From positions 30,453,501 through 30,517,500 of the forward strand of contig NC_091674.1 in NCBI RefSeq assembly GCF_042453785.1: DNA of 64,000 nucleotides. Reading direction: 5' to 3'. The notes under the pieces are model-generated. The model had not been told where the DNA came from and ran no database searches. It saw only the letters and a list, made by a program, of their open reading frames with translations. This DNA comes from Malus domestica (Eukaryota > Streptophyta > Magnoliopsida > Rosales > Rosaceae). Of the stretch, positions 32,938-46,220 are shown piece after piece (position 1 is the stretch's first letter; each line of letters starts with the position of its first letter). A program made the position numbers and the translations under genes.

Positions 32938-34872
32938 TTACCTTTTGGCCGCTTCCCTCCTTAATTCTTCAAGATGGCTTTCAAGTTTAACACAGGCAGA
33001 TTGAATTTCTATATTCTTCTGACAGAGCTCCTTCCATTGAGCAGCCAGAGCATTAAGCTCATACGCAGTGGTTTGCTGTCATCAATGAAGAAGTAAACTT
33101 ATCAGGTCAAGGTAGCATAGCATCATAAAAGTACAAGGTCGGCAGGTAAATAGGTTTAAATCACCTGATGATGTTTCCTTTCACGATTCACTGTTTCGAT
33201 ATTTTGATATTGCTCCTGAGCTAATTTCTGCATCCTGAAAAATATAAACACATAACACGCAATACATTACGTCAACCATTATCAAATCCATTTTTCATAG
33301 AATTAGCAGTTATTGCACATGAATTCGAATTTTGAATTGTAATATGGAAGTGAGACAAGCTCACTCCAACAACACTGATACGGTCTGGGAAAGTAAGAGA
33401 ATATCGATCTTAAACACAAAATTAAGTATGTCATGCAACATTTCAGAATGCATTTTGCATAGCAGTTTCGCGGTTGGCACCACCTCACATATTTACACAG
33501 AACGTCTAACTGCAGACAATTCAGGCGGTTGAACACATTTGATAAACCACATGTGCGTTTAAAATTTAATTGGTAATATGCATACCATCAAAGATGTGTA
33601 CGTGCATAAGTACATGTGCGAGAATTATGTATATGCTGTGTCATGTTTATGCGGGGTGCAAAATCTCACAGACTGAGTTAATTAACAAAGAAGTGTACTC
33701 TAAATATTGCAGCTTTCAAATGAAATGCGACAAACAAACCTCGACAAAATCGATTGCAATCTATTGTTGTTCTGAATCCAGGCATCAGGACCATACTTGT
33801 CAATCAGCTCCAAATTCTCCAACCTGAAAATCAACCACTCGTTTCATCACCAGCCATCAACCACTCGTTTCATCACCAGCCGCACGCACACACATATATA
33901 GACATTTACATATAGAGTAAATTATAGCAATGGTCCTTAACTCAAAATCCATTACCATTGCTTCTTTAACTTATCAAAACGTGCAACTATGATTCTTTAA
34001 ATAAAAATTCATTACCATTGGTCCCTCAACTTTAACCAAACTCTCAACTTTAACTCAATTGTAGCAATGGTCCTTCCAACATAATTTATTTTGACAAAAT
34101 TATAACAAAATTGACGAAAATGACCATAGCTACACGTTTTGATGAGTTGAGGGACTCAATTGTAGTAATGATCGTTCCAACGTAACTCATTTTGTCAAAA
34201 TTCTAACGAAGTTGACGAAAAAGACATATTTTGATGAGTTGAGGACCAACGGTGACTATTGTTCCAATTTGATTAAAGTTGAACGTTGTTACAATTTACT
34301 CTTACGTATACATATATACGCATCTGTATGTATAGATTACCTGACGGCTTGGTGCTGCAGAGAGCACTGAGCTTTTTGGAGAGCAAGCTTCCAAGCAGTT
34401 TCATCATTCATTTTATTCACCGGCGGCGGCTCCACTTTGTCTCTCGAAAAATCAATCGCCACCGGAGGCCTCGATGCTCTCACCCGTTCGTACTCCCTAG
34501 CCAGCATCGGATGATCCTGCAATCCAAACTTTACAAATCAGGCGCAAAAAATTCCTTAACTCCGCAACCAAACAGTCCCTTAGAAAGAGACACCCTAGGA
34601 ATTTGGGGACTGACCTTGAATTTGGGCTTGGGAAGAGGCGGCAACTCCTTGAGGAAATCGGCGGGCTTCTTGGCGCTGCGCCGCAACTCCTCCTCCACCA
34701 TGCGGTCGACCTCGCGCTTGACGTCGGGGTTGGCGTAGTCGTCGTCGATGTAGGGCAAGGCGTCAATGGTTTCAGCGTTGGTTAGAGGTCCTGGCCATGC
34801 CGGACCTTCCGGCGGCGGAGCTTCCAGCATCAGAACGTCATGGCTGCCGCCGTTGCCGTTGGTGTCCGCCAT
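32938..34872 (-). CDS. MOS4: Pre-mRNA splicing factor SPF27 / MOS4 homologue
   Basis: SPF27 (BCAS2) is a core subunit of the Prp19/NineTeen spliceosome complex in the nucleus. The Arabidopsis counterpart MOS4 is needed for innate immunity. Five GT-AG exons are read: 34615-34872, 34341-34516, 33740-33823, 33165-33234 and 32938-33075. They give 241 aa in one open frame. The N-terminal motif [20 protein letters not shown], the segment [14 protein letters not shown] and [17 protein letters not shown] are family signatures. The C-terminal half (about 145-240) is helical and glutamine/glutamate-rich, the BCAS2 coiled coil. The length fits the family. Intron 2 contains a Mutator-type MITE at 33915-34301. 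The last codons AAAAGG precede TAA. GTAA there could also be read as a donor, but the frame ends naturally. Confidence 0.93.
33915..34301. mobile_element. Mutator-type MITE, copy 2, in MOS4 intron 2
   Basis: The left end is GAGTAAATTATAGCAATGG and the complement of the right end is GAGTAAATTGTAACAAC. Flanks TTACATATA (33906-33914) and TTACGTATA (34302-34310) form a 9-bp duplication with one mismatch. Length is 387 bp, non-coding. Confidence 0.82.
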
Positions 34873-35028
34873 AGTTGTCCGCCGAGGTCGTCACTGAGTG
34901 TGAGCTTCAGAGACAGAGAGAGTGTTAAATCTTGGGGGTTTGTGTTTGTGAATTGAATTGAATTGTCACTTAAACGCAGCGTTTAAGCCCGACCTGTTTT
35001 TAGTTGGGTCTCCAAAGCATAAATTTTA

Positions 35029-36688
35029 GGGTAAAAGACTGTTTACTACCCTCATGTCTCGTGATTTTCAACATTTAGTACATCAAGTTTTTTTCGTCCC
35101 ATAGTCATACCTAAAGTGTTAATTTTGAGACAGTCTCATACATCCGTTAGTCAAACTGTTAATTCTCACGTTAAGTGATGACGTGGCGCCCATGTAGACA
35201 ATGATTGGGCGCCACATGTTATTAAAAATATTAAATAAATTAAATAAAAGTAAAAAAAAAAATTCCCCAGATCCCCTTTGTCTTCCCCACCCCGACTCCC
35301 CTCTCTTCTCCCTCTGCACCTCTACACATTTGCACATCCATCCATCATTCCCCCTCCCTCAAACACAGAATCCATGGAAGATCGGAGATTCTTGCGTTTT
35401 TTCTCCCTTTCCCTTTGCATTGGCCTAGTCCTCCATAGCTCCGATACCCCCCACCACCATCTCGACCCCCTTTCCCTTTGTGAAGATCCATCTGAAATTA
35501 AAGAAAGCAGAAATCTTTGGGGTTGGAATCAAAATTGAACCTTTGTCGCGGAAGACGGGGATACGGAGGCATATGGGTCGAAAAATCAGGAAAAGCCGAC
35601 GTCTTTCGCCAAGACACTGACCCAATACGACGCCAATGGCAGCGGGTTCTCTGTCCCCAGGTACTGCCCCGAGACCATTTTTCCAAAGTTGGATTACTCG
35701 GCGGACCCGCCGGTGCAGACGATGATCACGAAGGACGTCCACGACGAGGTATGAAAGTTCAGGCACATTTACAGAGGGACGCTGCGGTGGCATTTGTTGC
35801 CTGCTGGGTGGAGAACATTTATGAACCATAAGAAATTGGTGGCTGGAGACTCCATTGTGTTTCTGAGAGCCGAAAATGGCGATCTCTGTGTTGGGATTCG
35901 GACAGCGAATAGGGGATTAGACGGCGGTGGAGGAAATGAAGTGGCTTCTGGATGGAACAACAGCCACAGTAGCGACGACGACTCTAGAGGTTGTGTTCTG
36001 CCTTACGGCAGGTTCTGTGTGTTTATGAGAGAGGAGGATAACAAGATGAGAAATGGGGGTGGGGGTTTGAGCCCCAATGGGAATATGAGAGGGAAGGGGA
36101 GAGTGAGGCCTGAGAGTGTAGTTGAGGCGGCGACTATGGCGGCGAATGACTAGCCGTTTAAGGTGGTTTATTATCCGAGGGCGAGCACGCCGGTTCTTTT
36201 GGGAGAAAACCCGGATTCAAAAACAATTCCTGGATTGGATTCTGGGGATTTAGAGAGGTGGGTTTTGTGGGGAATTCATTGGCGAGTTGGGTGGAGAAAG
36301 AACAAGGAGGTCGGCGAGGTATGAGGGAAAGATGGATGTGCAAAGGTGCATATGGATCTGGGGAGTGAGAGTGGAGAGTGAGGGTGAGCGGATGTGCAGA
36401 GGTGCAAAGGGAGAAGAGAAGGGGATCGGGGTGGGGAAGACAAAGGGGATATGGGGATTTTTTTTTAATTTAATTAATTATTTTAATATTTTTAATGACA
36501 CGTGGCGTCCAGTCATTGTCCTCATGGGCACCACGTTATCACTTAACGGGAGAATTAACCGTTTGACTAACGGATGTATGAGACTGTCCCAAAATTAACA
36601 CTTTAGGTATAACTCTGGGACGAAAAAAACTTAATGTACTAAATGTTGAAAACCACGAAACATGAGGGTAGTAAACAGTCTTTTACCC
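35029..36688. mobile_element. Pack-MULE carrying an ARF gene fragment
   Basis: Terminal inverted repeats of about 300 bp begin GGGTAAAAGACTGTTTACTA and end TAGTAAACAGTCTTTTACCC. A perfect 9-bp duplication TAAATTTTA lies at 35020-35028 and 36689-36697. The centre (about 35590-36325) is derived from an auxin response factor gene. No transposase is present. This combination of long TIRs, 9-bp duplication and host exon cargo is the definition of a Pack-MULE. Confidence 0.9.
35590..36325 (+). pseudogene. Captured auxin response factor (ARF10/16-type) B3 fragment
   Basis: Read from 35590 in one frame, the sequence gives KPTSFAKTLTQYDANGSGFS, then [39 protein letters not shown] and [20 protein letters not shown]. 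This is the B3 DNA-binding domain of an ARF of the ARF10/16/17 group. Further on comes PFKVVYYPRASTP, the start of the following ARF domain. Two in-frame stops are present: TGA at 35752-35754, replacing the expected Trp before KFRHIYRG, and TAG at 36151-36153, just before PFKVVYY. No frameshift separates the conserved blocks. No start, dimerisation domain or complete gene is present, so it is a captured, non-functional copy. Confidence 0.88.
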
Positions 36689-36697
36689 TAAATTTTA

Positions 36698-37549
36698 AGT
36701 AGATACGGTCTGCAGGCATGTTTGGAAGATTTCAGAGGGGATACGAAAGGGATCATTTCCGGAATCATTCCATCAAATTCATCTAATCACTTAATCCGAA
36801 TCCTTGAAATTTAATTCAACGACTAAAGTTATTATAACTTTTAAAATGACTCTCTGTTTGTAACCGTTGGATCAAATTTCAAGGATCCGAATTGATTGAT
36901 GAATTTAGTAAAAGGTATCCAAAGATGATCATTTTTGGGATAAAATTGCTTTTCGATAAACTAACAACAACACTTTTGATACTGTTTTCTCAATGTGCTT
37001 CTGCTATGAGAGTTTTTTCAACAAAAAACATTGATAAATAAAAGTGCTTTTGAAAGACAAGCATTTTTCAAACTGGCGCAGGCAAAGTTTTGCTTTTTAA
37101 GAAGTACCTGATAAAAAAATTAAGTAGATATTTTTGGGACCAATCCTTAGTAAAATTGCAAGGAAAACTTGGAAAATTACTTGACGTGCTTCCTACAAAA
37201 AAACACTTCCAAGTGCTTTTGGAACCCAATTTTTTTTTTTTCTTCCCAAAAGCGCTTCATATCTTTGATATATCATCAGGTTCAGTCAATAAGCAAGCAT
37301 ATGGCATTGACCATTTTACATGATATAAAAGATTATTACAGAACAACAAATATTTGAGATGTGGAATTAGAAATGGTAGAAGAGTTGCACTGAAACATTC
37401 CTCATCTCTCTATTATTCCTTTCAAACTTTTGAATTTTGATAACTTGAACACCCCTAAATCATCAGCACGTTCTTCCGCTGCTGGCTTTGATCGTAACGC
37501 AACAAAAATCTACTTAAAAAACAGAAATTCTGAAATTGTGGTCTGTACC
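36698..37549. repeat. Repeat remnants downstream of PEX3
   Basis: 36720-36950 is a degraded element with partial inverted pieces (GGATCCGAATTGATTGATGA against TCATCTAATCACTTAATCCG). 36990-37260 has AAGTGCTTTTG motifs like those at 18880-19286. The rest is A/T-rich flank containing the PEX3 3' end. Confidence 0.45.
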
Positions 37550-40500
37550 CTATGAGATTTGCATGTTTGAGTAGATGAGAGTGAAAAAGAGCTCAACTTG
37601 TGGTACATTTAGAATGATCCGGATGAACTTGCTTGATTCTTCGAGGAGAGCAGGACCCGTCTGTGCAACCCGTGCTAAAACTTTGGCAAGTTGAATTCCC
37701 GACTTTAGACTGCCTCCTCCAGGTTGAGCACTCATATCTTCTATTACGGTATCCACCACTGCTCTCAATGCTGTCTCAGCGACACTCCCGAATTCAGCAC
37801 TGAAAAGAGGAGACAGAAAAGATTTGAGTGACTTCCGAATTTCGCCTTCCAATTAGTGGAACGAAAAACTACCAAAGAAAAAGGTGGCATGTCAGGAAGA
37901 TCCTTCGAGGAATAACAAGAAGATAAAGTTGCACGGTAGAATTAAGTAACACCAAAATCTGTATTACTATGGTCGGTAATGTTGAGATTTGCACCAAAAT
38001 GAATCGGAGTTGTATCTGCAACTTGCAATTCCATGCTAAGGAGTTGTGCAATTGATGTTAATTTTGAATAAGCATAAGTTGCAACCCTAACATCGCAGAC
38101 ATACCTTGATATTACTGCCCGTGTCTCCAACATAAGTTGGTCAAATTTGGTGACATCTGGAAGAGGTGTGTTATCATCGCCAAAGGCTGTGGCTAGTTCA
38201 TGCCAACGAGCATCCTCAGACATCAAGTAGTTCACCCAGTGATAGGGCTCTCCTGTGGTCATGAACTTTTCAAGTATTTCTATGATAGTTGCACGAAGAA
38301 TTGTGGTGTTGAAGGAATCCTTCAGCTGCATTCTGCACATGAAAAGCGTCCAACTATTTACTAGGACCTCTAATAGTCAACAAGTAAGTTTGGCTGGCAG
38401 AGTTAAGCTACATTCTTTCAGCAGAAGTTTGCTACTTCAGCCAATATAGGTCCCTCAGCTTCTATGTGGCGCGGTGCTATAAGAGATTGAAGTTGGTCTA
38501 GAATGTTAAACTTGGGGGCAGTGATAAACTAATGGCAGTTTCGAGTATTAAATATTTATTGACAATAGATCGAAATCCTGGACATCGTGTCATAGAACAT
38601 GGCATTAACCCACCCTTGATTTTCAGACAAATATACAACATGCTAATAGTTGGTCAGGCAAAGATTTACCCATTAAGAACTTCTGTTGCTGCTGCCTGGA
38701 TATTTGAAATTAAAGCAGGCAAGGCATTACTGGGGAGATAATCAGAACTTGCGAGAAACTTCTGCTGGTCATCCCTATGAATGAGGTCAGCATCCTCCTG
38801 TTAACATAATAACAATTATATTGCATTCAGATAAGTTAAAAGTGACACGTCAAAACCAATAGTATTGTCAAAAGTGCACTTCATAGCATGCCTGATGTGA
38901 GTGGTATTGCAAATCAACACTAATGTCTATTACGTGTCGTAGGTAAAATGACCAAAAGTAACGATACTTTTAGCGAGAAAGCATCAATCAGAGTGCCACC
39001 AAGCAGCAATCAGCTATAATATTAATATTTGACAAGCAGCGTAATAGGAACTTGATCTCTGAATATATTAACCATGCACCACTCCTGTCACTCATATCTC
39101 ACCTGTTTCATTGATATCCAGCCTGCCCCACTGCTCAGAAATGCATCCCACCCCTTCAAATAGAATTATGTGTGTAGACTTCACCATACTTATTCTACTG
39201 AGGTATCCTTCAACACTAAAACAATAACATATATACTTATTCTCCTGAGGTGTTCTCCAACACTAAAACAACATCTCCTCAACAACAGTGAAGATAAGGT
39301 CACTCAACCACCACCCTAGTTGTCATTTCAAAATACTAGACATCCCTAATCCTAAATGAAACCTTCTTACAAGCGACATTCGAAACTGATGCCATATCTG
39401 ATAAATGATAACTCTTAAAAAAACTATACTTTGAATAAGTTTATATCGTATACAATCCTTGAAACAAAAAATTTGGTGATAGGATAGCCTTCAAATGAAC
39501 ATAGAAGAAACAGATACTCTACACGTCAGTATCCAAGTTAAGTAACATTTCACAAGTTTATGCACACTTTCAGGCTACTTTTCCCAGCAATACATTTTCA
39601 GAAAGTCAAAGTTCACAAGTCATACTAATTAATTGCACCTTTAAGGATTGCTTAACAAAATCTAAAACTCGGCAAGGATGTTTCATCATACATAATAAAG
39701 GCACATCAATACATTGCAGAACAAATAAATCAACAATTTGCAAGTAAAAAAATCAGCTGCAGCTGGACTACTTAAGCTTAGAATACTGCTGTATAGATTG
39801 GTATTGCAACACAATCCCACCAAAATCATCAATTCTGCTGAACTAACTATTGAGTAGAAACCTTTGGCATAAAGAGGGAAAGGAAATAGTTCTTACAATT
39901 AAAAGAGAGCTTCCAAGACCACGTGCAGTATCAATATATAAATGTCTCCCTAATATATTGACTTGAACTCTAATGTATAAGCTAAGGATCGTCATCGTCC
40001 ACAGAGACAACACCATTCTCGTGAAACCTGCAGAAATACAAGAATGCTAGTACAAGGTGAGCTGACTATAAATATCTTTATGTTAGTCAAATCAAAGAGA
40101 AGTCATAAACTATGGTATTGAAATATTAACAAGGAATGACAGAATCGTACTTAGAATTTTCAGTCTATCCCATAACTCAAGTTTCTCTTGAGATGTCGGT
40201 TGCCCCTTCACTTGCATTAACCTCTCGGTAAGGTGAGAAAGGTCCAACTCTTCAGCTATCCGACTATTTAAATAGTGCATAGCATGAGGCAGTGTAGTTG
40301 TATCAGCAATTCTTTGTATGTTCTCAAAATGGGCCTGCATTCTATGAACACAACCATAAAACAATATCGTTAGAAACCAACTAATGAGCGGTTAAAGAAT
40401 CGACAACAAAATATACAAGTACACAAAATGAAATGGAATCTCTCTTAACTGAGCCTTGATGAGCTCATCGTTTTTCTCTCGCTCTTGCTCGAGTTCAGTC

Positions 40501-41052
40501 TCCATGTCAGCAAGCTTTTGTCTGTGAGCATTGTATAATGTATACAGAAGATACCCACTTCCTAAAACACCAGTTGCAACAACAATCTTCCTCTTATGCC
40601 TTCTCCAAAATCCCCTAGTATCAAACCGGCACACGAAAAACGAAAATCAAATGTGGGGGTGATCATACAAGATTCAATTGCTACCAAATTGAAAATTTAA
40701 AGAAAAACTAATGAAAATAATTTGAAAACTTTGAGTTTTAACGATATTGACAAAATAAAGAGTAAAATGAATGTAACATGATTGATTTTTTTAGTGTAAA
40801 GATATGATTTTTTGATAAAATAAACAGTACCGATACTTTTCGTTAAAGTTCTCAAAATTCAAACAATTATTAAAGCAAAGGACAAGTCATTAACTCACTA
40901 CTATAAAAATTTATCAATAAAATGTAAGAACCCAATAGAGAAAACAAAGAAAATCTCAAATAAACGAACAATTGAAGCAAATCAGTGGCAAACAACAGTT
41001 ACCCAGATGACAAAACGCGGCAAATTTGAAGAACTGACCTTAAAGAAAGCAT
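37550..41052 (-). CDS. PEX3: Peroxin-3 (peroxisomal biogenesis factor 3)
   Basis: PEX3 is the peroxisomal membrane anchor for PEX19 and is needed to insert membrane proteins into peroxisomes. Seven GT-AG exons are read: 41039-41052, 40450-40614, 40151-40341, 39897-40027, 38670-38797, 38105-38332 and 37550-37799. They give 368 aa, close to the plant family length. The N-terminus MLSLRGFWRRHKRK is followed by a membrane segment IVVATGVLGSGYLLYTLYNA (residues 15-34), the basic-plus-hydrophobic peroxisome membrane signal of PEX3. Later conserved blocks include ADTTTLPHAMHYLNSRI, VNILGRHLYIDTARGLGSS and YHWVNYLM. The start ATG lies in a 14-nt coding leader, so the genomic frame beginning GTGTGCCGG at 40634 is intron read-through, not the start. 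Intron 1 holds a MITE at 40697-40853. Confidence 0.93.
40697..40853. repeat. GAGTTTTAAYGATAA MITE family, copy 4, in PEX3 intron 1
   Basis: It carries TTGAGTTTTAACGATATTGA, then AAAATAAAGAGTAAAATGAA and the TTCGTTAAAGTTC end, in the same orientation as copy 1. Confidence 0.75.
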
Positions 41053-41696
41053 CTTTTTGGTGCTATGAGAGGCAAACCTCCATCAGTGAGCAGTGAAGTT
41101 CTTCCGAGGAAGATAGACTGAAAGAAGATAATTCCGAGCGGAAAATGGAAAAGATAGAAATTTGAAGCGGTGGTTTCTCGGGCGGAGCCGCAAGCGGTGT
41201 TTGGAAAACCCGCCCGCAGTGAATTGCCACGGCGGTTCTTCTTCACGCAAGGGGAATCGAGTTTCGGAGGATTTTGAAAGTTTTTTGGCAAGTGGGGAAA
41301 GGGAAGGCGTTCTGGGGACGGAGATATCAATTGGTCGTGATTTAACTTTTACTTTCTTCTAACCACTATACTGCATGTTGCTAATTCGGTAAAAAACCAG
41401 CACAAGGGCAGCAATTGATGATTTCAAATTCGTATTTATGTTTTGAAAACTAATTTTTCTTATGAGTAATCACCTTTTGAGTATTGTGGTTATGGGACGT
41501 CAACATTTCTTACTGGTAACGTGAGCTAAGCTATAATTACATTGACATTGGTAAGTGACTAAGTGGTAACCTTTGAGTGCTTTGGTTATGGGATGTCGAG
41601 ACTTTCTTAAGAAGAGTTGACCTCCTCACGTCAAGCTCAAGCTCGCCTTTATGGACATAATTCGTATTGCAAGAACTCGAGCTGTTTTGATGTAGA
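41053..41696. promoter_or_regulatory. PEX3 upstream region
   Basis: This is the 5' flank of PEX3 on the minus strand. PEX3 and RACK1 diverge from the interval 41053-42757, which also holds two MITEs. No TATA box is obvious on the PEX3 side. Confidence 0.4.
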
Positions 41697-42122
41697 GGGG
41701 TGTATTCAATTGAGAATGTAAGAGATTTTAATCGATTTATAAATCTATGGATTTTTATAGAGTTTAATTGATTTGTAGAGATTCCATATAAAATTTTGAT
41801 TCAATTCCCTCGAAATCTCATGGGAAGATGTGAGATTTGTGGATACTTAAAATACACTACGAAATCTCTCCAATTCCCTGAAATTCCTCAACTTTCTCAA
41901 ATTCTTTAAAATCAATTTCTAATTGAATACACCTGGAATGTTATAAACTTATTTAAAATCTTAATTGAATACACCTGAATTTCTAAGAATTTTAATAAAC
42001 TATTTTAAAATTCTAATTGAATACACCTAGAATTTCAGAGAATCACTTAAAATCCTGATTGAATACCCCTAGATTCATTAAAAGAATTAAAATCCCTTAA
42101 AATCCCAATTGAATACACCCCC
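41697..42122. mobile_element. Uninterrupted GTGTATTCAATT-type MITE
   Basis: The ends GGGGTGTATTCAATTGAGA and CCCAATTGAATACACCCCC form short terminal inverted repeats. Internal copies of AATTGAATACACCT recur about every 55-60 bp in the right half. GTAG lies close to both ends, a possible short duplication. It serves as the intact reference for the broken copy at 12774-15039. Confidence 0.8.
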
Positions 42123-42136
42123 GTAGTTTTTTTTAT

Positions 42137-42289
42137 GGGAATTTTAACGAAAAATTTTCGATATTGTTCGCTTTAACAAAAAATTAAAATTTTACATTAA
42201 AAAATCAATTATGGCATTATTTACTTTACCCTTTATTTTGTTATTATCTTTAAAACTCAAAGTTTTTAAACCATTTTTATTAGGTTTTT
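42137..42289. repeat. GAGTTTTAAYGATAA MITE family, copy 5
   Basis: It is oriented as copy 2 (GGGAATTTTAACGAAAAATT, then TTTTACATTAAAAAATCAAT), immediately downstream of the preceding MITE. It is the most diverged copy here. Confidence 0.65.
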
Positions 42290-42499
42290 TTATTTTATTT
42301 GTTAGCGTTTAGCCCCACTTTTTTAACCAAAAAAAGTATTTCTTAGTAACGGAGTAGGGTGATTCGAACTCGGATTCAAGTATCATTAGGTCGAAAGCTC
42401 AATATAATTCAAACTCAAGTGCAAGACAATCGACATGCGTACTGTCCTTACCTATCTCCAATCTAATTGGCAGTACAAGGCCCAACTTTACAATCTAAT

Positions 42500-42718
42500 T
42501 GGGCTTCAAAAGTAGACCCAAAGTTTGTCACTAGGCCTCAACTATTCCGGGCCGGGTCACCAACTTAAAGCAACCCAAGCCCATACACTCACTCCAGCTT
42601 TCGGGTCTGGCTCGTCTCTCCCACAACCCTATCTCTCTCACCTATATATTCTCCTTTTCTCCCCATTTTTCCTCCTCACGCTCTCACTCTTGCTCTCCCG
42701 CCTCTCAGAAAACCCTAG
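42500..42718 (+). promoter_or_regulatory. RACK1 core promoter with site II and telo-box
   Basis: Site II elements TGGGCT occur at 42500-42505 and, inverted, AGCCCA at 42578-42583. TATATATT lies at 42643-42650, followed by a CT-rich initiator/leader. A telo-box AAACCCTAG lies at 42710-42718, 40 bp before the ATG. Site II plus telo-box is a known arrangement in plant ribosomal-protein and other translation genes, and suits RACK1. Confidence 0.65.
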
Positions 42719-42757
42719 CACGCCCGCCGCCGCGCACGACCAGCAGCAGCAGCAACC

Positions 42758-44686
<1,929 letters not shown>

Positions 44687-45067
44687 AATTGAAGTTCCGA
44701 GTGATTGATTTCCAGAACTTACATGTTTTCTCGAGGACAACCGAGTAACTTTCTTTAAATGTAGTTGGTCTTAAAGTTTATTTAGGGTTTTGCTGGATTT
44801 TTATCATTTTGTTTGACAATATATGGCTTTGAGGCCAAGCTATTTTAGTTTCGGTTTTCAAATTAAGATGTGATATTGGCTTTTGATCTTGAGTTAAGCA
44901 TAGAATTTGATAATCAAATTCAATATTGATACTTTGTTTATGTGAGTACGAAATATTGAACCCGACGACCGGAGTTGAAAGTTTACGATCGCATTTCAGC
45001 CTGGCTTTCTAGCTTCTTGATCGAGTTGCTTGAGAGCGGGCGTATTGTGACTGCAATTTGTGCTTCG
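44687..45067. other. RACK1 3' flank
   Basis: This contains the RACK1 3' untranslated region. No separate feature is recognised. Confidence 0.5.
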
Positions 45068-45548
45068 GAGTAAATAGTAGAAATGGTTCCTCAAATCATC
45101 TAAATGTGTAGTTATGGTTTTTTTTCGTCAAATTTGTTAGAATTTTGTCAAAATAAGTTACGTTTGACTTGGAATGACCATTGCTACAATTGGAGTCTCT
45201 TAGCTCACTAAAACGTGTAGCTATGGTCATTTTCGTTAACTTCATCAGATTTGTCAAAATGAGTTATGTTGGAAGTTTCATCAGAATTTTGTCAAAATGA
45301 GTTATGTTGGAAAGGTCGTTGCTATAATTGGATTAAAGTTAAGGGATCATTGCTATAATTGGATTAAAGTTGAGGGACAACTTTTTTAGTTGGATTACAG
45401 TTGAGGGACCAATAGTAATTGATTTTTAATTGAGAGACCATAGTTGTATGTTTTGTAGGGTTGAGGGACCAATAGTAATTGATTTTTAATTGAAAGATCA
45501 TTGTTCCAATTGAGTTAAAATTAAAGGATCATTATTACAATTTACTTT
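45068..45548. mobile_element. Mutator-type MITE, copy 3
   Basis: It begins GAGTAAATAGTAGAAATGG and ends TTATTACAATTTACTT. The flanks TGTGCTTCG and TGTGCTAAG match at seven of nine positions. Internal units (GAGGGACCAATAGTAATTG, then ATTTTTAATTGA) are tandemly duplicated near 45405-45495. It lies between the convergent RACK1 and MYB4R1 genes. Confidence 0.72.
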
Positions 45549-46220
45549 TGTGCTAAGTGTAGCAAGAATTAACCTCTTCATAGGTCTGCTATCGAATAAA
45601 AAATCATGAACTCGTATAGAGTGAAAAATTGAGAATTCGTAAAGATGAATTTAAATTACATTATTGCTAACCTATTATGAGGCTAAGCTCATCTCCCTCA
45701 TCCATAGTGTAAATAATATCGTTTCTTAAAAATAAAAAAGAATGAATAACAACGCAATATACAAATTACTCTGAAAGTTGAAACATGATCATTGAAAAAC
45801 GAGAACTGTACACTCTAAAAAAGCAGTTCCCACTAAAAATTAGAAGTTAATTATAAAAAAGAAATTATGTTCGAAAAATATTGTTATGTTCCTTATAATT
45901 AGAAAAAAAAGTGTCCAAAGGGAATGAGGGATCCAGAAAACCAAATTTCACTTTTGAAAAAAAAAAGCTATACAGTTGTAAGAAGTCATCAAAACTGGTC
46001 GCTCAACTCCGCAAAACACATGCACATCTCACAAAACTCGTCGGACAAAAAGAATCTCGCAAAAACTCCGAAGGAATTGTGTCTTCCTTCTCTCCGGCTG
46101 CTGTGAGGAAAAAGCAGTCAATGTATAAGAGCCGTAGTAGCATCAGTAACACAGGCATCCTAGCTCCAAATTCTCGGCATAAGCGGTAGACTTTACCTCT
46201 GTAGATCAAAGTATCTGTGC
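45549..46220. other. MYB4R1 downstream flank
   Basis: This includes the MYB4R1 3' untranslated region on the minus strand. Plus-strand frames here are shadows with no recognisable domain. Confidence 0.5.

Noticed and set aside
35517..35831. 104-codon frame over the ARF fragment
   Set aside because: It is in a different frame from the conserved B3 domain residues, which are read from 35590 and contain stops.
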